This document shows, in pieces, positions 1 to 8,084 of a stretch of DNA of 64,000 nt. Both the position numbers and the translations under genes were made by a program. Position 1 is the first letter of the stretch, and each line of letters opens with the position of its first letter. Under the pieces are notes generated by a model. The model was not told the DNA's origin, did no database searches, and worked only from the letters and a program-made list of their open reading frames with translations. Source of the DNA: Hyphomonadaceae bacterium (GTDB lineage: Bacteria > Pseudomonadota > Alphaproteobacteria > Caulobacterales > Hyphomonadaceae); the NCBI GenBank assembly GCA_016714495.1, contig JADKDU010000005.1, positions 260,928-324,927 on the forward strand, in the 5' to 3' direction.

Positions 1-29
1 CACGCCGCCGCCGAGATTGCACGCGCGGC

Positions 30-647
30 CTAGCTGGCCGGCGCAAGCGCTTTCAGTGCAGCGCGAATGAGCGCCGCTTCCTTCGCATCTTCGCCGGCGT
101 CGCGCGCGGCCTGCGCCACGGCGCGGGAGGCATCCGCGGAATTGTAGCCGAGATTGACCAGCGCGGAGATGGCGGCGGCGCGGGCGCCGGTGGCGATGGG
201 CGTCGGCGTCGTCGATGCAGCCGTAAAGCCCGATGCAAACAGGCCCATTGGCGGGGGCTTGCCCTTGAACTCGGTGACAATGCGCTCGGCCAGTTTCTTG
301 CCGACGCCGTTGGCGCGCGAGATGGCGGTGGTGTCGGCAAGCGCGATAGCGTCCATCAGTTGAGGCAGCGTCAGCGTATCGAGAATGGCGAGCGCGGTCT
401 TGGCGCCGACGCCGGGCGCATCCTGCAGGCGCGCGAACCAGGCGCGTTCCTCGCCCGCCACGAAGGCAAACAAGCGGATCGCGCTTTCGGACATCTGCGT
501 TTCGACGAACAGTTCGGCAGGTTCGCCAATGGTCAGTTTCTGCAGTGTGCGCGAACCGGCATGGACGAGATAGCCGACGCCAGCGACGTCGATCAGCGCC
601 TGCCCTTCTCCGACAGCGGCGATGGTTCCTCGCAAACGGCCGATCAT
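30..647 (-). CDS. ruvA: Holliday junction branch migration protein RuvA
   Basis: RuvA binds the four-way Holliday junction and recruits the RuvB helicase for branch migration. The 205-residue protein opens with the usual MIGRLRG start. It has an N-terminal OB-fold part, two helix-hairpin-helix motifs (APGVGAKTA near residue 77 and NGVGKKLAE near 111), an Ala/Thr/Pro linker, and a small C-terminal helical domain that contacts RuvB in the family. The ATG at 647 is preferred because upstream in-frame codons do not resemble RuvA. The ATG overlaps the TGA of ruvC (ATGA), so the two are co-transcribed and probably translationally coupled. ruvB would be expected downstream but that side is cut by the window edge; the first 33 bases read as a convergent gene end instead. 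Confidence 0.97.
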   Translation of the reverse strand: MIGRLRGTIAAVGEGQALIDVAGVGYLVHAGSRTLQKLTIGEPAELFVETQMSESAIRLFAFVAGEERAWFARLQDAPGVGAKTALAILDTLTLPQLMDAIALADTTAISRANGVGKKLAERIVTEFKGKPPPMGLFASGFTAASTTPTPIATGARAAAISALVNLGYNSADASRAVAQAARDAGEDAKEAALIRAALKALAPAS

Positions 648-1138
648 GCCTTGAGCCTCTGATGGGCGAGCGGACGATGATGCGCGCCACAAATGGCGAC
701 GGCGAGCGCGTCGGCGGCGTCGGCCGTGACGTCGCCCGCCTTCGGCAACAAGCGGCGGACCATGAAGGCGACCTGCGTCTTGTCGGCCGCCCCGGTGCCG
801 ACGACGGATTGCTTGACCTTGGTGGCCGCAAATTCAGCGACCTTGAGCTTCGCCGCGGCCAGCGTAGCGAGAGCCGCGCCACGCGCCTGGCCCAGCAGCA
901 GGGTGGAGCGCGGGTTGATGTTGACGAACGTCTCCTCGACGGCGGCTTCCTGCGGCGTGTGAGCTTCGATCACGGCGCGCAGTTCATCACACAGGATGGC
1001 GAGCCGATAGGCCATGTCGGCCGTCGTGTCGGGCTTGATGACGCCGTGCGCGATCCAGATCAGACGCGGACCGTCCATGGCGATGACGCCCCAGCCGGTG
1101 TGGCGCAGGCCCGGATCGACGCCGAGGATTCGAATCAT
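644..1138 (-). CDS. ruvC: crossover junction endodeoxyribonuclease RuvC
   Basis: RuvC resolves Holliday junctions by symmetric cleavage with two metal ions. The protein has the family's RNase H-like fold signatures: first acidic residue in ILGVDPG (residue 8), the acidic pair in VEETFVN (68-69), and the C-terminal DAADALA motif followed by a His pair. At 164 residues it matches the family length. Two ATGs (1147 and 1138) are possible; 1138 gives the canonical MIRILGVDPG start. It is the first gene of a ruvC-ruvA unit, diverging from the exported-protein gene that starts at 1236. Confidence 0.97.
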   Translation of the reverse strand: MIRILGVDPGLRHTGWGVIAMDGPRLIWIAHGVIKPDTTADMAYRLAILCDELRAVIEAHTPQEAAVEETFVNINPRSTLLLGQARGAALATLAAAKLKVAEFAATKVKQSVVGTGAADKTQVAFMVRRLLPKAGDVTADAADALAVAICGAHHRPLAHQRLKA

Positions 1139-1235
1139 CTGGTCCATTCCCGGCACTCTGGCGCCTGTCGAACGAATTGAGAACACGCCAGGAGTTAACA
1201 AGGCGGAAACCAGAGCGGCACAGGGTTTGCGCACC

Positions 1236-1898
1236 ATGACGCTTTCCCGCCTCACCTTGACGCGCCGCGCCGCTCTTCGCATGGGCGCGACCGCGCTTGG
1301 CGGCCTGATGCTGACGCCCGCTGCGAGGGCGCAGAAGGTCGTGCAATGGCCGCTGCGGCTGGCCTATGCGCGCATGAGCCCGGACGGCTTCGTCGCCATT
1401 CGCGGCGATGAACAATCAACCTGGCAGGCGATGCAGACGCGGCTTGGCGGGCTGATCGATGCGATCCAGCCGCTCCAGCCCGCCAACATGATGGGCGTTA
1501 GCGCGCCGAAGATCGACGGGGCGGCGAGCTGCGCAATGGTGGCGCGACAGATGGCTGTGGCGGCGGGTTTTGACTACGTAATCCTCTACGCCACAAATGA
1601 CGGGCAACGGATCTACAAGTCGGAGGGCAATTGGTTCTCGGACATGTTCGCGAGCCTGCAGGCCGATCTCGACAAGGATGATCGCGCAACAGGCGAGGCT
1701 CACCTGCTCGATGTAGCGGGCGGCGCGCCGCTGACGACGGTGACGGCCGACGCAAGGCCGCGCGATCCGCTCAACCTGTTCGACGGCGGGCGCAACCCTG
1801 AGCGCGAAACGCTGATGGGTCTGACCCAAGGCATTGAGCGCCGGCTGCAGGACATGGCGCGCGCAGCCTACGACGCGCAACGCTCGATCGCCGACTAG
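1236..1898 (+). CDS. Tat-exported protein of unknown function
   Basis: A 220-residue protein not recognised beyond its export signal. The N-terminus carries a twin-arginine pattern (TRRAALRMG, about residues 9-17), then a hydrophobic stretch and an AARAQ cleavage region, so export folded via Tat is likely. The mature part has no clear domain visible by eye. The ATG at 1236 was chosen because it places the Tat signal at the N-terminus; the open frame continues upstream through ruvC antisense. It diverges from ruvC and its 3' end overlaps the convergent alcohol dehydrogenase gene by four bases. Confidence 0.7.
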   Translation: MTLSRLTLTRRAALRMGATALGGLMLTPAARAQKVVQWPLRLAYARMSPDGFVAIRGDEQSTWQAMQTRLGGLIDAIQPLQPANMMGVSAPKIDGAASCAMVARQMAVAAGFDYVILYATNDGQRIYKSEGNWFSDMFASLQADLDKDDRATGEAHLLDVAGGAPLTTVTADARPRDPLNLFDGGRNPERETLMGLTQGIERRLQDMARAAYDAQRSIAD

Positions 1899-3058
1899 GC
1901 GCAGAGTTCGAGGATTTCCACGATGTCGTCTGCGCTCCTGATAGGGCGCGGATTGGTGCGGATGGCGCGGTCGTGCATCGTGTGTTCGGCGATAGCGCGG
2001 AAATGCGAGGCGCCGATCAGCAGCTCGGACAGGCGCCATGGCAGGCCCAGGGCCTTCACGAGGTCGCGCACCACGTCGGCGGCGGGGAGCGCACGCTTGC
2101 CCATCAAACGGGAGACAAGCGTCTGGCGATCGACGCTATAGCCGCGGTTCCACTGGAGGGTGGCGTGTAGCGTGATGCACGAGGTGATGCCATGCGGCAC
2201 GCCATAGGAGCCGCCGAGCGTGTGGCCAATGGCGTGGCTTGCGCCCATTCCCCTGCCTGTCGCTGCGCCGGAGATGGCGAGCCACATGCCGTGCTGGCAG
2301 GCCGCACGGGCGTCGAGATCGGCGGGATCATCGTGGGTGGCGCGCAGGCCCTTGGCGAGAAGGCGCAGGCCTTCAGCGGCGACGGCGTCGCCCATTGGCG
2401 AGCGCTCCAGATTGCAAAGCTGTTCGACGGCGTGGTCGATCGCTTTCATGCCGGTCGAGAACCAGAGGCGCGGGGGCGTTTCGCGGGTGATCGCCGGATC
2501 GAGGATGACGGCGCGCGGGGCGAAGTCGGGGTGGGTGTAGCTTTCCTTGATTTGCTTATCGCCATCGGTGACGCCGGCGAAGGGCGTGAACTCGGCGGCG
2601 GAGAGCGTGGTCGGGATGGCGATCATGCGGACGCCGCTGGGGATCAGGGAGGCGTCCTTGCGATCCTCGCCGCGGCCCATGCGATAGGGGGCGAGCTGTT
2701 CTGTCGTGGCGAGGCCGGCCCAGAGGCAGAGCTGAATCAGCTTGGTTGCATCGATGACCGAGCCGCCGCCCAGTGCGACGAGAAGATCGGCGCCGGCCTC
2801 GCGAGCCGCTATGGCGCCGCCGATTACGTCGCTGCGGGGCGAGTGCGAGCCGATAGCGTCGAAGGTTCCAGCGCAAAGGGACCCAAGCGCATCGCACAGT
2901 CTTGCGGCAGCGCCTTCAGGGCCGCCCAGCGAGCGGGTGGTCACAACGAAGATGCGCGCCGCGTTGTACCGCATCGCCAGCTCGGCCACGGCTTCATGCG
3001 CGGGGCGGCCGTAGATGACGGTATCTTGGCGAGGGAAGCGAAAGGCGCCGGTGATCAT
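1895..3058 (-). CDS. iron-type (group III) alcohol dehydrogenase / maleylacetate reductase-like
   Basis: A 387-residue NAD(P)-dependent dehydrogenase of the iron-containing ADH fold. GGGSVIDATK (residues 97-106) is the nucleotide-binding signature; a dinucleotide-binding half precedes an all-helical half with KAIDHAVE and the His-rich GASHAIGHTLGGSYGVPHG stretch. That last motif and the overall size resemble maleylacetate reductases and related enzymes, some of which need no iron; the substrate cannot be assigned. Its ATG overlaps the TGA of the upstream YcgN-type gene (ATGA), so the two form one unit. No aromatic-degradation genes are nearby to support a maleylacetate role. Confidence 0.88.
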   Translation of the reverse strand: MITGAFRFPRQDTVIYGRPAHEAVAELAMRYNAARIFVVTTRSLGGPEGAAARLCDALGSLCAGTFDAIGSHSPRSDVIGGAIAAREAGADLLVALGGGSVIDATKLIQLCLWAGLATTEQLAPYRMGRGEDRKDASLIPSGVRMIAIPTTLSAAEFTPFAGVTDGDKQIKESYTHPDFAPRAVILDPAITRETPPRLWFSTGMKAIDHAVEQLCNLERSPMGDAVAAEGLRLLAKGLRATHDDPADLDARAACQHGMWLAISGAATGRGMGASHAIGHTLGGSYGVPHGITSCITLHATLQWNRGYSVDRQTLVSRLMGKRALPAADVVRDLVKALGLPWRLSELLIGASHFRAIAEHTMHDRAIRTNPRPIRSADDIVEILELCA

Positions 3059-3549
3059 TTGCGGCCGACTTTCAGCGTGTATTTCTTCTTCGGCTTCTGC
3101 CGCGGCCCGTGGAACCAGTCGATCACGTAATCGAACGCGTCTTCGTCATCGACGCCCTCCTCCGTGCGGGTCCTGTTCTGGCAGGAGAAGCCGGTGCGGT
3201 GGACCGCTTCGCGATCGCCGCTGATGAGGTGATGCCAGTCGTGAAGATCCTTGCCTTCATGCACGAGACGATAGGCGCACGATTGTGGCAGCCAATCGAC
3301 GGTGGCGACGATTTCGGGCGTGAGTTTCACGCACACGGGAACGTATTTCTTGCGGTTGGGATAGTCGGAACACTGGCAGGTTCGGCCATCAAGCAGCTTG
3401 CAGTGAAGGCTGGTGAAAAAGAGTTTGCCGGAGTCCTCGTCCTCAAGCTTGACCAGGCAGCATTTGGCGCAGCCGTCGCAGAGCGATTCCCATTCGGAGG
3501 GCGTCATCTCGGCCAGTGGCTTGGTTTTCCAGAAAGGCTCGGCGGGCAT
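3055..3549 (-). CDS. YcgN/UPF0260-family cysteine cluster protein
   Basis: A 164-residue protein with the cysteine-rich CxxCxxCC core of the UPF0260 (YcgN) family (LCDGCAKCCLVKLED, residues ~23-37), further cysteines in HCKLL, CQCSDYPNR and VCVKL, and the conserved WLPQSCAYR stretch. The cysteine cluster suggests metal or Fe-S binding; the family's biochemical role is not established. The ATG at 3549 was preferred to an upstream one because the family normally starts close to the AEPFW segment. Translationally coupled to the dehydrogenase downstream through an ATGA overlap. Confidence 0.9.
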   Translation of the reverse strand: MPAEPFWKTKPLAEMTPSEWESLCDGCAKCCLVKLEDEDSGKLFFTSLHCKLLDGRTCQCSDYPNRKKYVPVCVKLTPEIVATVDWLPQSCAYRLVHEGKDLHDWHHLISGDREAVHRTGFSCQNRTRTEEGVDDEDAFDYVIDWFHGPRQKPKKKYTLKVGRK

Positions 3550-3939
3550 GGGGCCTGAGTTAGCCGAGCCGCAGGCCGAGGGCAATTGGCGCAGGGGGTG
3601 CGTAGGACAAGCGTTCGTGTTCCCGCTGGTCGCTGCCGGTTCTGAGTTTGGCTCTTGGCGCGCCTGGAGGGGTGCGATTGTGCGGCGAGACGCAGGGGGA
3701 TGGTGCGCAGCTCACACGGGTGAGCGCGCCTTCAAAGCCGAGGAAGGGATGGGGTTCCAATACCGTTTGCGCGTGTTTGCGTCGGTGACATGAGCGCGAT
3801 TAGACGCGCGTCCGGGGCGGGTAAATTCTGGAGAGCGCCATCCCCCAACATCTCGCTCTAGCTGTTTGAAATCAGGCGCGAAGCTTCCAGCCGCCTTACG
3901 AATTGGGGAGATTTCAATCCCCCATTTCTCGTCCCGTGG
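3550..3939. other. non-coding stretch
   Basis: About 390 bases with no gene I can support. Minus-strand open frames here lack a Shine-Dalgarno and recognisable protein character. Near 3903-3925 an imperfect hairpin (TGGGG...CCCCCA) lies just downstream of the minus-strand GNAT gene and could help end its transcript, but it has no T tract. Confidence 0.4.
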
Positions 3940-4254
3940 TCAGAACGGATCCTTGAGAATATCCTGCCATTCGGGGTGCTTGCGCAGGGTCGCGTTGGTG
4001 AAGGGGCAGAGGGGGACGACTTTCAGGCCTCGCGCGCGGACGTCCATCACCATGTATTCGACCAGCGCCTTGCCGACGCCCATGCCGCCGAGTTCGTCGG
4101 GCACGCCGGTGTGGTCGATGATCAGAATCTTGTCGCCCGCTTTCGAGAAAGTCATTTCGGCTTCGGGCTTGCCTTCAACATGCGCGACATACCGACCGCC
4201 CGACGCCTTGTCCTCACGCGTGATACTAACCTTGACCCTGGGAACTTCGACCAC
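3940..4254 (-). CDS. small GNAT-family N-acetyltransferase (Gcn5-related, YjdJ type)
   Basis: A ~104-residue single-domain acetyltransferase of the short Gcn5-related group. Visible features are the strand segment ILIIDHTGVPDELGG, the acetyl-CoA pyrophosphate loop GGMGVGKALVEYMV, and the C-terminal LCPFTNATLRKHPEW motif typical of the family. A GTG start at 4254 is chosen because AAGGAG sits seven bases upstream; a TTG at 4281 is possible but has no such site. Acceptor unknown. Its 5' end overlaps the upstream same-strand hypothetical gene by about 100 bases in another frame. Confidence 0.85.
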   Translation of the reverse strand: MVEVPRVKVSITREDKASGGRYVAHVEGKPEAEMTFSKAGDKILIIDHTGVPDELGGMGVGKALVEYMVMDVRARGLKVVPLCPFTNATLRKHPEWQDILKDPF

Positions 4255-4754
4255 GCGCGATCTCCTTTGCGAGAGATGCAAAGGTAGGCGCGCTGAGGCG
4301 TCAGGGGAACAGCGAATCCAAGATCGGATTGCATACCCGACGCCCTCGCCTCACCGCCCTTGGTCACACAGCCGAGACGGGCGATGGCGGCGAAGATTTC
4401 GGGCGCGCGGGCGGAGGCTTCGGGCCCAGCTTCCATCAGGTCCTGCACGTCGAGGATGGCGAGGTCGAATTTACGGCGGGCGGCGAAGAAACGCGCCTTC
4501 ACCTGCGAAGGCGCGCTCTCATAGACGTCGACGGCAAGATCGCGGTCTCGGAATCCGGTCATGCGCAAATGCGTGGCGTAACCGACGGGGCGCCGCTCAA
4601 GGACAGGCTCACGCATTTCGGGAATGTCGCCGCGTGTGGCGATCATCAGGGCTATCGCGTTGTAATGATTGAGATAGTCACCAGCCAACCCGGTGGTGAG
4701 GTTGATGTTCACCGCTTTCAGCAGGTCGGGATCCGGAAGGTGCGCGGGCCGCAT
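4152..4754 (-). CDS. conserved-looking hypothetical protein
   Basis: A 200-residue frame not recognised with certainty. Residues ~15-140 look like real protein (LTTGLAGDYLNHYNAI, DIPEMREP, a Phe/Arg-rich helix) and lack signal or membrane segments. The last ~50 residues are Arg/Ser/Pro-rich and run into the start of the GNAT gene in another frame, overlapping it by ~100 bases. Either the gene really ends there or an original stop was lost. ATG at 4754. Confidence 0.6.
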   Translation of the reverse strand: MRPAHLPDPDLLKAVNINLTTGLAGDYLNHYNAIALMIATRGDIPEMREPVLERRPVGYATHLRMTGFRDRDLAVDVYESAPSQVKARFFAARRKFDLAILDVQDLMEAGPEASARAPEIFAAIARLGCVTKGGEARASGMQSDLGFAVPLTPQRAYLCISRKGDRAWSKFPGSRLVSRVRTRRRAVGMSRMLKASPKPK

Positions 4755-4836
4755 GCGTGGCTCGCAACAGAGAAAGCTGCCGGAGGGTGCGTCGGGAGGA
4801 TTTACGGGCGCTTAATCACGCGTCTAAGGATGAGGC

Positions 4837-5436
4837 ATGCGCGATCGCCTGTTCTTTCCTCTCGCCTTCATTCTGGCCAGCAGCTTCATCCTGATGGCGC
4901 TGCAGCCCTTTGTACAACGGGTGCCGTCCGGACCTGTCAGCGGCGGCGGGCGCAATGCGGAGGACGTGACCGTCAAGGATGCGGAGCTGTATCGCTTCCA
5001 GCCCGGGAATTTTGACAGCATCAAAGTGATCCCGGCGTCAGACAAGGGCCCGGCCGTGCTGCGCATTACGCGGCAGGCGACTGAGGATTATGAGGACCCG
5101 CGTTCCGGTCCGCACCTGATCCTGGCGGAAGACATCGAGTTTGCGATGGAACATCGTACAATTCAGATAGACGTTGAAGCGAAAGCGGCAGGGGAGTTCG
5201 CCGCTTCTCAGTTTGAGATCAATTATTTCGCGAAGTCAGAAGGCGAGACAGGTTGGAAGCCGTTCAATCTCACGTTGGAGTTTCAGACATTCACGGTGAC
5301 CTTTGAAACGCCTTCACGTGGTGAAACGTTAGGCTACGACTACATCGGCATTCGCCCGGTAGCGCCGGACAAGTCCCGCACGATGGAAGTGAGTTCCGTG
5401 CGCGTGCACACGCTGACGGGCAAGAAAAGCCCCTAG
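4837..5436 (+). CDS. membrane-anchored or exported hypothetical protein
   Basis: A 199-residue protein with an N-terminal hydrophobic segment (residues ~5-24, LFFPLAFILASSFILMAL) that can serve as signal anchor, followed by a beta-rich extracytoplasmic domain. No known family recognised. The ATG is preceded by AAGGATGAGG at suitable spacing. The gene converges on, and overlaps by four bases, the sugar aminotransferase gene. Location next to glycan genes hints at an envelope role, but that is only context. Confidence 0.72.
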   Translation: MRDRLFFPLAFILASSFILMALQPFVQRVPSGPVSGGGRNAEDVTVKDAELYRFQPGNFDSIKVIPASDKGPAVLRITRQATEDYEDPRSGPHLILAEDIEFAMEHRTIQIDVEAKAAGEFAASQFEINYFAKSEGETGWKPFNLTLEFQTFTVTFETPSRGETLGYDYIGIRPVAPDKSRTMEVSSVRVHTLTGKKSP

Positions 5437-6587
5437 CCGTTGAAGCCGCGAATGGCGTCGATGACCTGATCCTGATCGCTCGTGCTGAGATAGGGGTGCA
5501 TCGGCAGAGACATCACGCGGTTGCGGATTGATTCGGTGACCGGGAGCCCGCCCGGCGCTTTGGGATAGACCGCATAGACATCCTGCATGTGGATCGGGAT
5601 TGGATAGTAGATCGCTGTGGGGACGCCCTTGGTCTTGAGATGGGCGATCAGGGCGTCGCGATTGTCGTGCTCAATCGTGTATTGCGCCCAGTTCGAGAAG
5701 CCGCCTTCGATCACTTTCGGAACGGCGCGGACATGGGGAGCTAGCGCTTTCGAATAGCGCATTGCGATGGCGTCGCGCTTCTGCAGCTCGTCGGGATAGA
5801 TTTTCAGTTTCTCGGAGAGGATGGCGGCTTGCAGCGCATCAAGGCGCGAGTTCACGCCGATGCGCATGTTGAGATAGCGCGGATCGTTGTCGTATTTTTT
5901 CGCGGCCATGTCTTCAGCCGACGCCTTGCCGTGAATGCGGATGGAATCGACGAGGCCGGCGAGTGAATCATCATTGGTGAGGACGGCGCCGCCATCGCCA
6001 TAGCAACCGAGCGGCTTGGCGGGGAAGAAGGAAGCGGTGGCGACATCGGCCCAGTCAAGCGGCTGCTTGCCATGCAACGTGCAGCCGAAGCCTTGCGCCT
6101 GGTCGGCGATGAGCCTCAAGCCATGGCGTTTGGCGATGGCGGAGATGGCGACATAATCGGCGGGCTGGCCAAAGAGATCGACGGCGATGATGGCGCGAGG
6201 CTTGAGCTTGCCGTCCTTCTTCACGGCCACGATGGCGGCTTCGAGGCTGGCGGGGTCCATGTTGTAGGTGTCGGGCAGGACATCGACGAAGACGGGGCTG
6301 GCGCCGACCAGCGGAACAACTTCGGCGCTGGCGACGAAGGTGAAGCTGGGGACGAACACGGCGTCGCCGGGACCGATGTTCCAGGCGCGCAACGGAAGCA
6401 GCAGCGCGTCCGTGCCGTTGGCGCAGGCGAGCGCGTGGCTGGCGCCGGCGAAAGCGGCGAGCGCCTTTTCGAAATTCGTGACCTCGGGGCCCATGATGAA
6501 GCCGCATGTGGAGAGGACGCGCTCAATGGCGGCGTCTATCTGCGGGCGGATGCGGTCGCGCTGGGCGGCGAGGTCGATGAAGTTCAT
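5433..6587 (-). CDS. DegT/DnrJ/EryC1/StrS-family sugar aminotransferase
   Basis: A 384-residue PLP-dependent aminotransferase that would convert a nucleotide-linked keto-sugar to an amino-sugar. The PLP lysine is K191 in SFFPAKPLG, preceded by the pyridine-binding acidic motif LIADQAQG (D162) and followed by GCYGDGGA. GTDALLLPL near residue 58 is the cofactor phosphate region. Length and motifs best match the WbpE/DegT branch acting on UDP-keto-uronates or 4-keto-hexoses. It stands alone; the sugar it aminates cannot be read from context, although the surrounding locus is clearly for surface glycans. Confidence 0.92.
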   Translation of the reverse strand: MNFIDLAAQRDRIRPQIDAAIERVLSTCGFIMGPEVTNFEKALAAFAGASHALACANGTDALLLPLRAWNIGPGDAVFVPSFTFVASAEVVPLVGASPVFVDVLPDTYNMDPASLEAAIVAVKKDGKLKPRAIIAVDLFGQPADYVAISAIAKRHGLRLIADQAQGFGCTLHGKQPLDWADVATASFFPAKPLGCYGDGGAVLTNDDSLAGLVDSIRIHGKASAEDMAAKKYDNDPRYLNMRIGVNSRLDALQAAILSEKLKIYPDELQKRDAIAMRYSKALAPHVRAVPKVIEGGFSNWAQYTIEHDNRDALIAHLKTKGVPTAIYYPIPIHMQDVYAVYPKAPGGLPVTESIRNRVMSLPMHPYLSTSDQDQVIDAIRGFNG

Positions 6588-6684
6588 GGGGGCTAACTCA
6601 CGCTGGACTGAACCGTGGCTGACATGCCCGGGGCGGGAGTCGCGGGCAAATCACCTTGCGCTGCAAACTGTAACGTAGCTCGGC

Positions 6685-7287
6685 TCAGGGCGCGACGGGC
6701 GGTCGCAGGCTCCAGTGGAGCACCACGGGATCGGGGCTGAGTTCGATCACACCATAGCCGCCGGTGGGGAGCTTGGCGTCGGGGCGATGGGCGTTGGCGG
6801 CGGCGAGGGCGAAACGCGCGATGCCGTTGGAGGTGACGATCAGGTGGTCGCCCTCCTCCTCTACGAGATCGGAGAAGACTTCCTGCCAGTTGCCGATGAT
6901 GGCGGCAGGATCGACGCGCCAGCCGGGCGGCGGGATGGAGTCGCGCTCCCAGGCCTCGAGGGCTTGGCGGCCTACGCGGGCGATGACGACGTCCTCGGGA
7001 CGGTTCTCGTCGGGGCCGTAGTCGATCTCGCGGAGGAAGAGATCGGTGATGAGTTCAGGGGCGTTGGGTTGCGCTGCGAGGATGGCGCGGGCAGTTTCGC
7101 GCGTGCGTTTGAGCGGGCCGGAGCGGGCGGTGACGAAGGCTGTTCCAGAAAAATGTTTTGCGAGTGCTTCAGCTTGCGTCTTGCCCGAGGTGGAGAGCGG
7201 CAGATCGGTGCGGCCGCCGACGCGGGTGACAACATCGCCTTTGTCGAACGTGTTGCCGTGGCGGACGATGTGGAGACGCGCGGTCAT
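6685..7287 (-). CDS. histidine phosphatase family protein
   Basis: A 200-residue phosphoglycerate-mutase-like phosphatase. The catalytic motif RHGNT is at residues 9-13 (H10), with GPLKRTRETA carrying the second phosphate-binding Arg and a later SNGIARFAL segment in place of the usual second-His motif, so the active site is slightly variant. The ATG at 7287 overlaps the TGA of kdsB (ATGA), placing it last in the kdsD-kdsB-phosphatase unit. Because KDO synthesis needs a KDO-8-phosphate phosphatase and no kdsC is visible here, this enzyme is a tempting substitute, but that is inference; it could act on another sugar phosphate. Confidence 0.88.
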   Translation of the reverse strand: MTARLHIVRHGNTFDKGDVVTRVGGRTDLPLSTSGKTQAEALAKHFSGTAFVTARSGPLKRTRETARAILAAQPNAPELITDLFLREIDYGPDENRPEDVVIARVGRQALEAWERDSIPPPGWRVDPAAIIGNWQEVFSDLVEEEGDHLIVTSNGIARFALAAANAHRPDAKLPTGGYGVIELSPDPVVLHWSLRPPVAP

Positions 7288-8084
7288 GGCGTGTACGGGT
7301 CGCCGATTTCGCGGAGAAAGCGCGTCGCGCGTTCGGCGTCTTCGGGCGTGTCGATGCCGGCGGAGGGGAGCTGTGACGGCGAGACGCTGACGGCGTAGAC
7401 CGAGAGGCCGTTTTCCAGAAAGCGCAGCTGTTCGAGGCCCTCGAGCTCCTCGTAGTGCGACTGTTTCAGCTTTGCGATGCGGTCGAGCGCGGTGCGGGAA
7501 TAGCCGTAGAGACCGACATGCTGGAGCACGGGAGAAACGTCCCCTGCGACGCGGAGTTTGTCTTCCTTGCGCATGGCCGGAATAATCTTCTTCGAGAACC
7601 ACATGGCGCGGCCATCGGGCGCGCGGATGCAGGTGGTGCCTGAGAAGGGTGTGGTCTTCTTGTTTTCGCGCAGGGCGTCGAGCGCTTTCCAGGTGAGCTG
7701 AATGACGGGCGTGACGACATCGCCCTTCGCAGCGTTGGCGATGAGGGCTGCGACGTGCTCGGGCGGCGTAAAAGGCGCATCGCCCTGCAGGTTGACGATG
7801 AAGTCGGCGTCAGGGGCTGCAAGATCTGCGGCGGCGCGGCAGCGGTCCGTGCCGGAGGGCAGATCAGGATCGGTCATCACGGAGGCGACGCCGATCTCTT
7901 TCGCGTGGGCGGCGATGCGGTCGTCGTCGGTGGCGACGAGAACGCTGGCCCCGGTCGCCTGCCCTGCGAGCTGGGCTGCGCGGACGGTGCGGGCGAGCAT
8001 GGAGACGCCATTGATCAGATGCAGCGGCTTGCCGGGAAAGCGCTGCGAGGCGTAGCGGGCGGGGATGACGACGACAATTTTCAA
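7284..8084 (-). CDS. kdsB: 3-deoxy-manno-octulosonate cytidylyltransferase
   Basis: KdsB activates KDO as CMP-KDO for the lipopolysaccharide inner core. The 266-residue protein starts with the nucleotidyltransferase motif VVIPARYASQRFPGKPL, and has DLPSGTDRCR and NLQGDAPF typical of KdsB. It overlaps the upstream kdsD stop by four bases and the downstream phosphatase start by four bases, so the three genes form a tight operon read from 9079 downward. Cytoplasmic. Confidence 0.97.
   Translation of the reverse strand: MKIVVVIPARYASQRFPGKPLHLINGVSMLARTVRAAQLAGQATGASVLVATDDDRIAAHAKEIGVASVMTDPDLPSGTDRCRAAADLAAPDADFIVNLQGDAPFTPPEHVAALIANAAKGDVVTPVIQLTWKALDALRENKKTTPFSGTTCIRAPDGRAMWFSKKIIPAMRKEDKLRVAGDVSPVLQHVGLYGYSRTALDRIAKLKQSHYEELEGLEQLRFLENGLSVYAVSVSPSQLPSAGIDTPEDAERATRFLREIGDPYTP

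Noticed and set aside
1..33. Plus-strand frame ending in TAG at 31-33 as the tail of a gene convergent with ruvA
   Set aside because: Only ten codons are visible; they could be chance, so no feature was called.
3560..3760. Minus-strand 66-codon frame in the gap before the GNAT gene
   Set aside because: Pro/Arg-rich composition, no ribosome site and no recognisable family; likely chance in GC-rich DNA.
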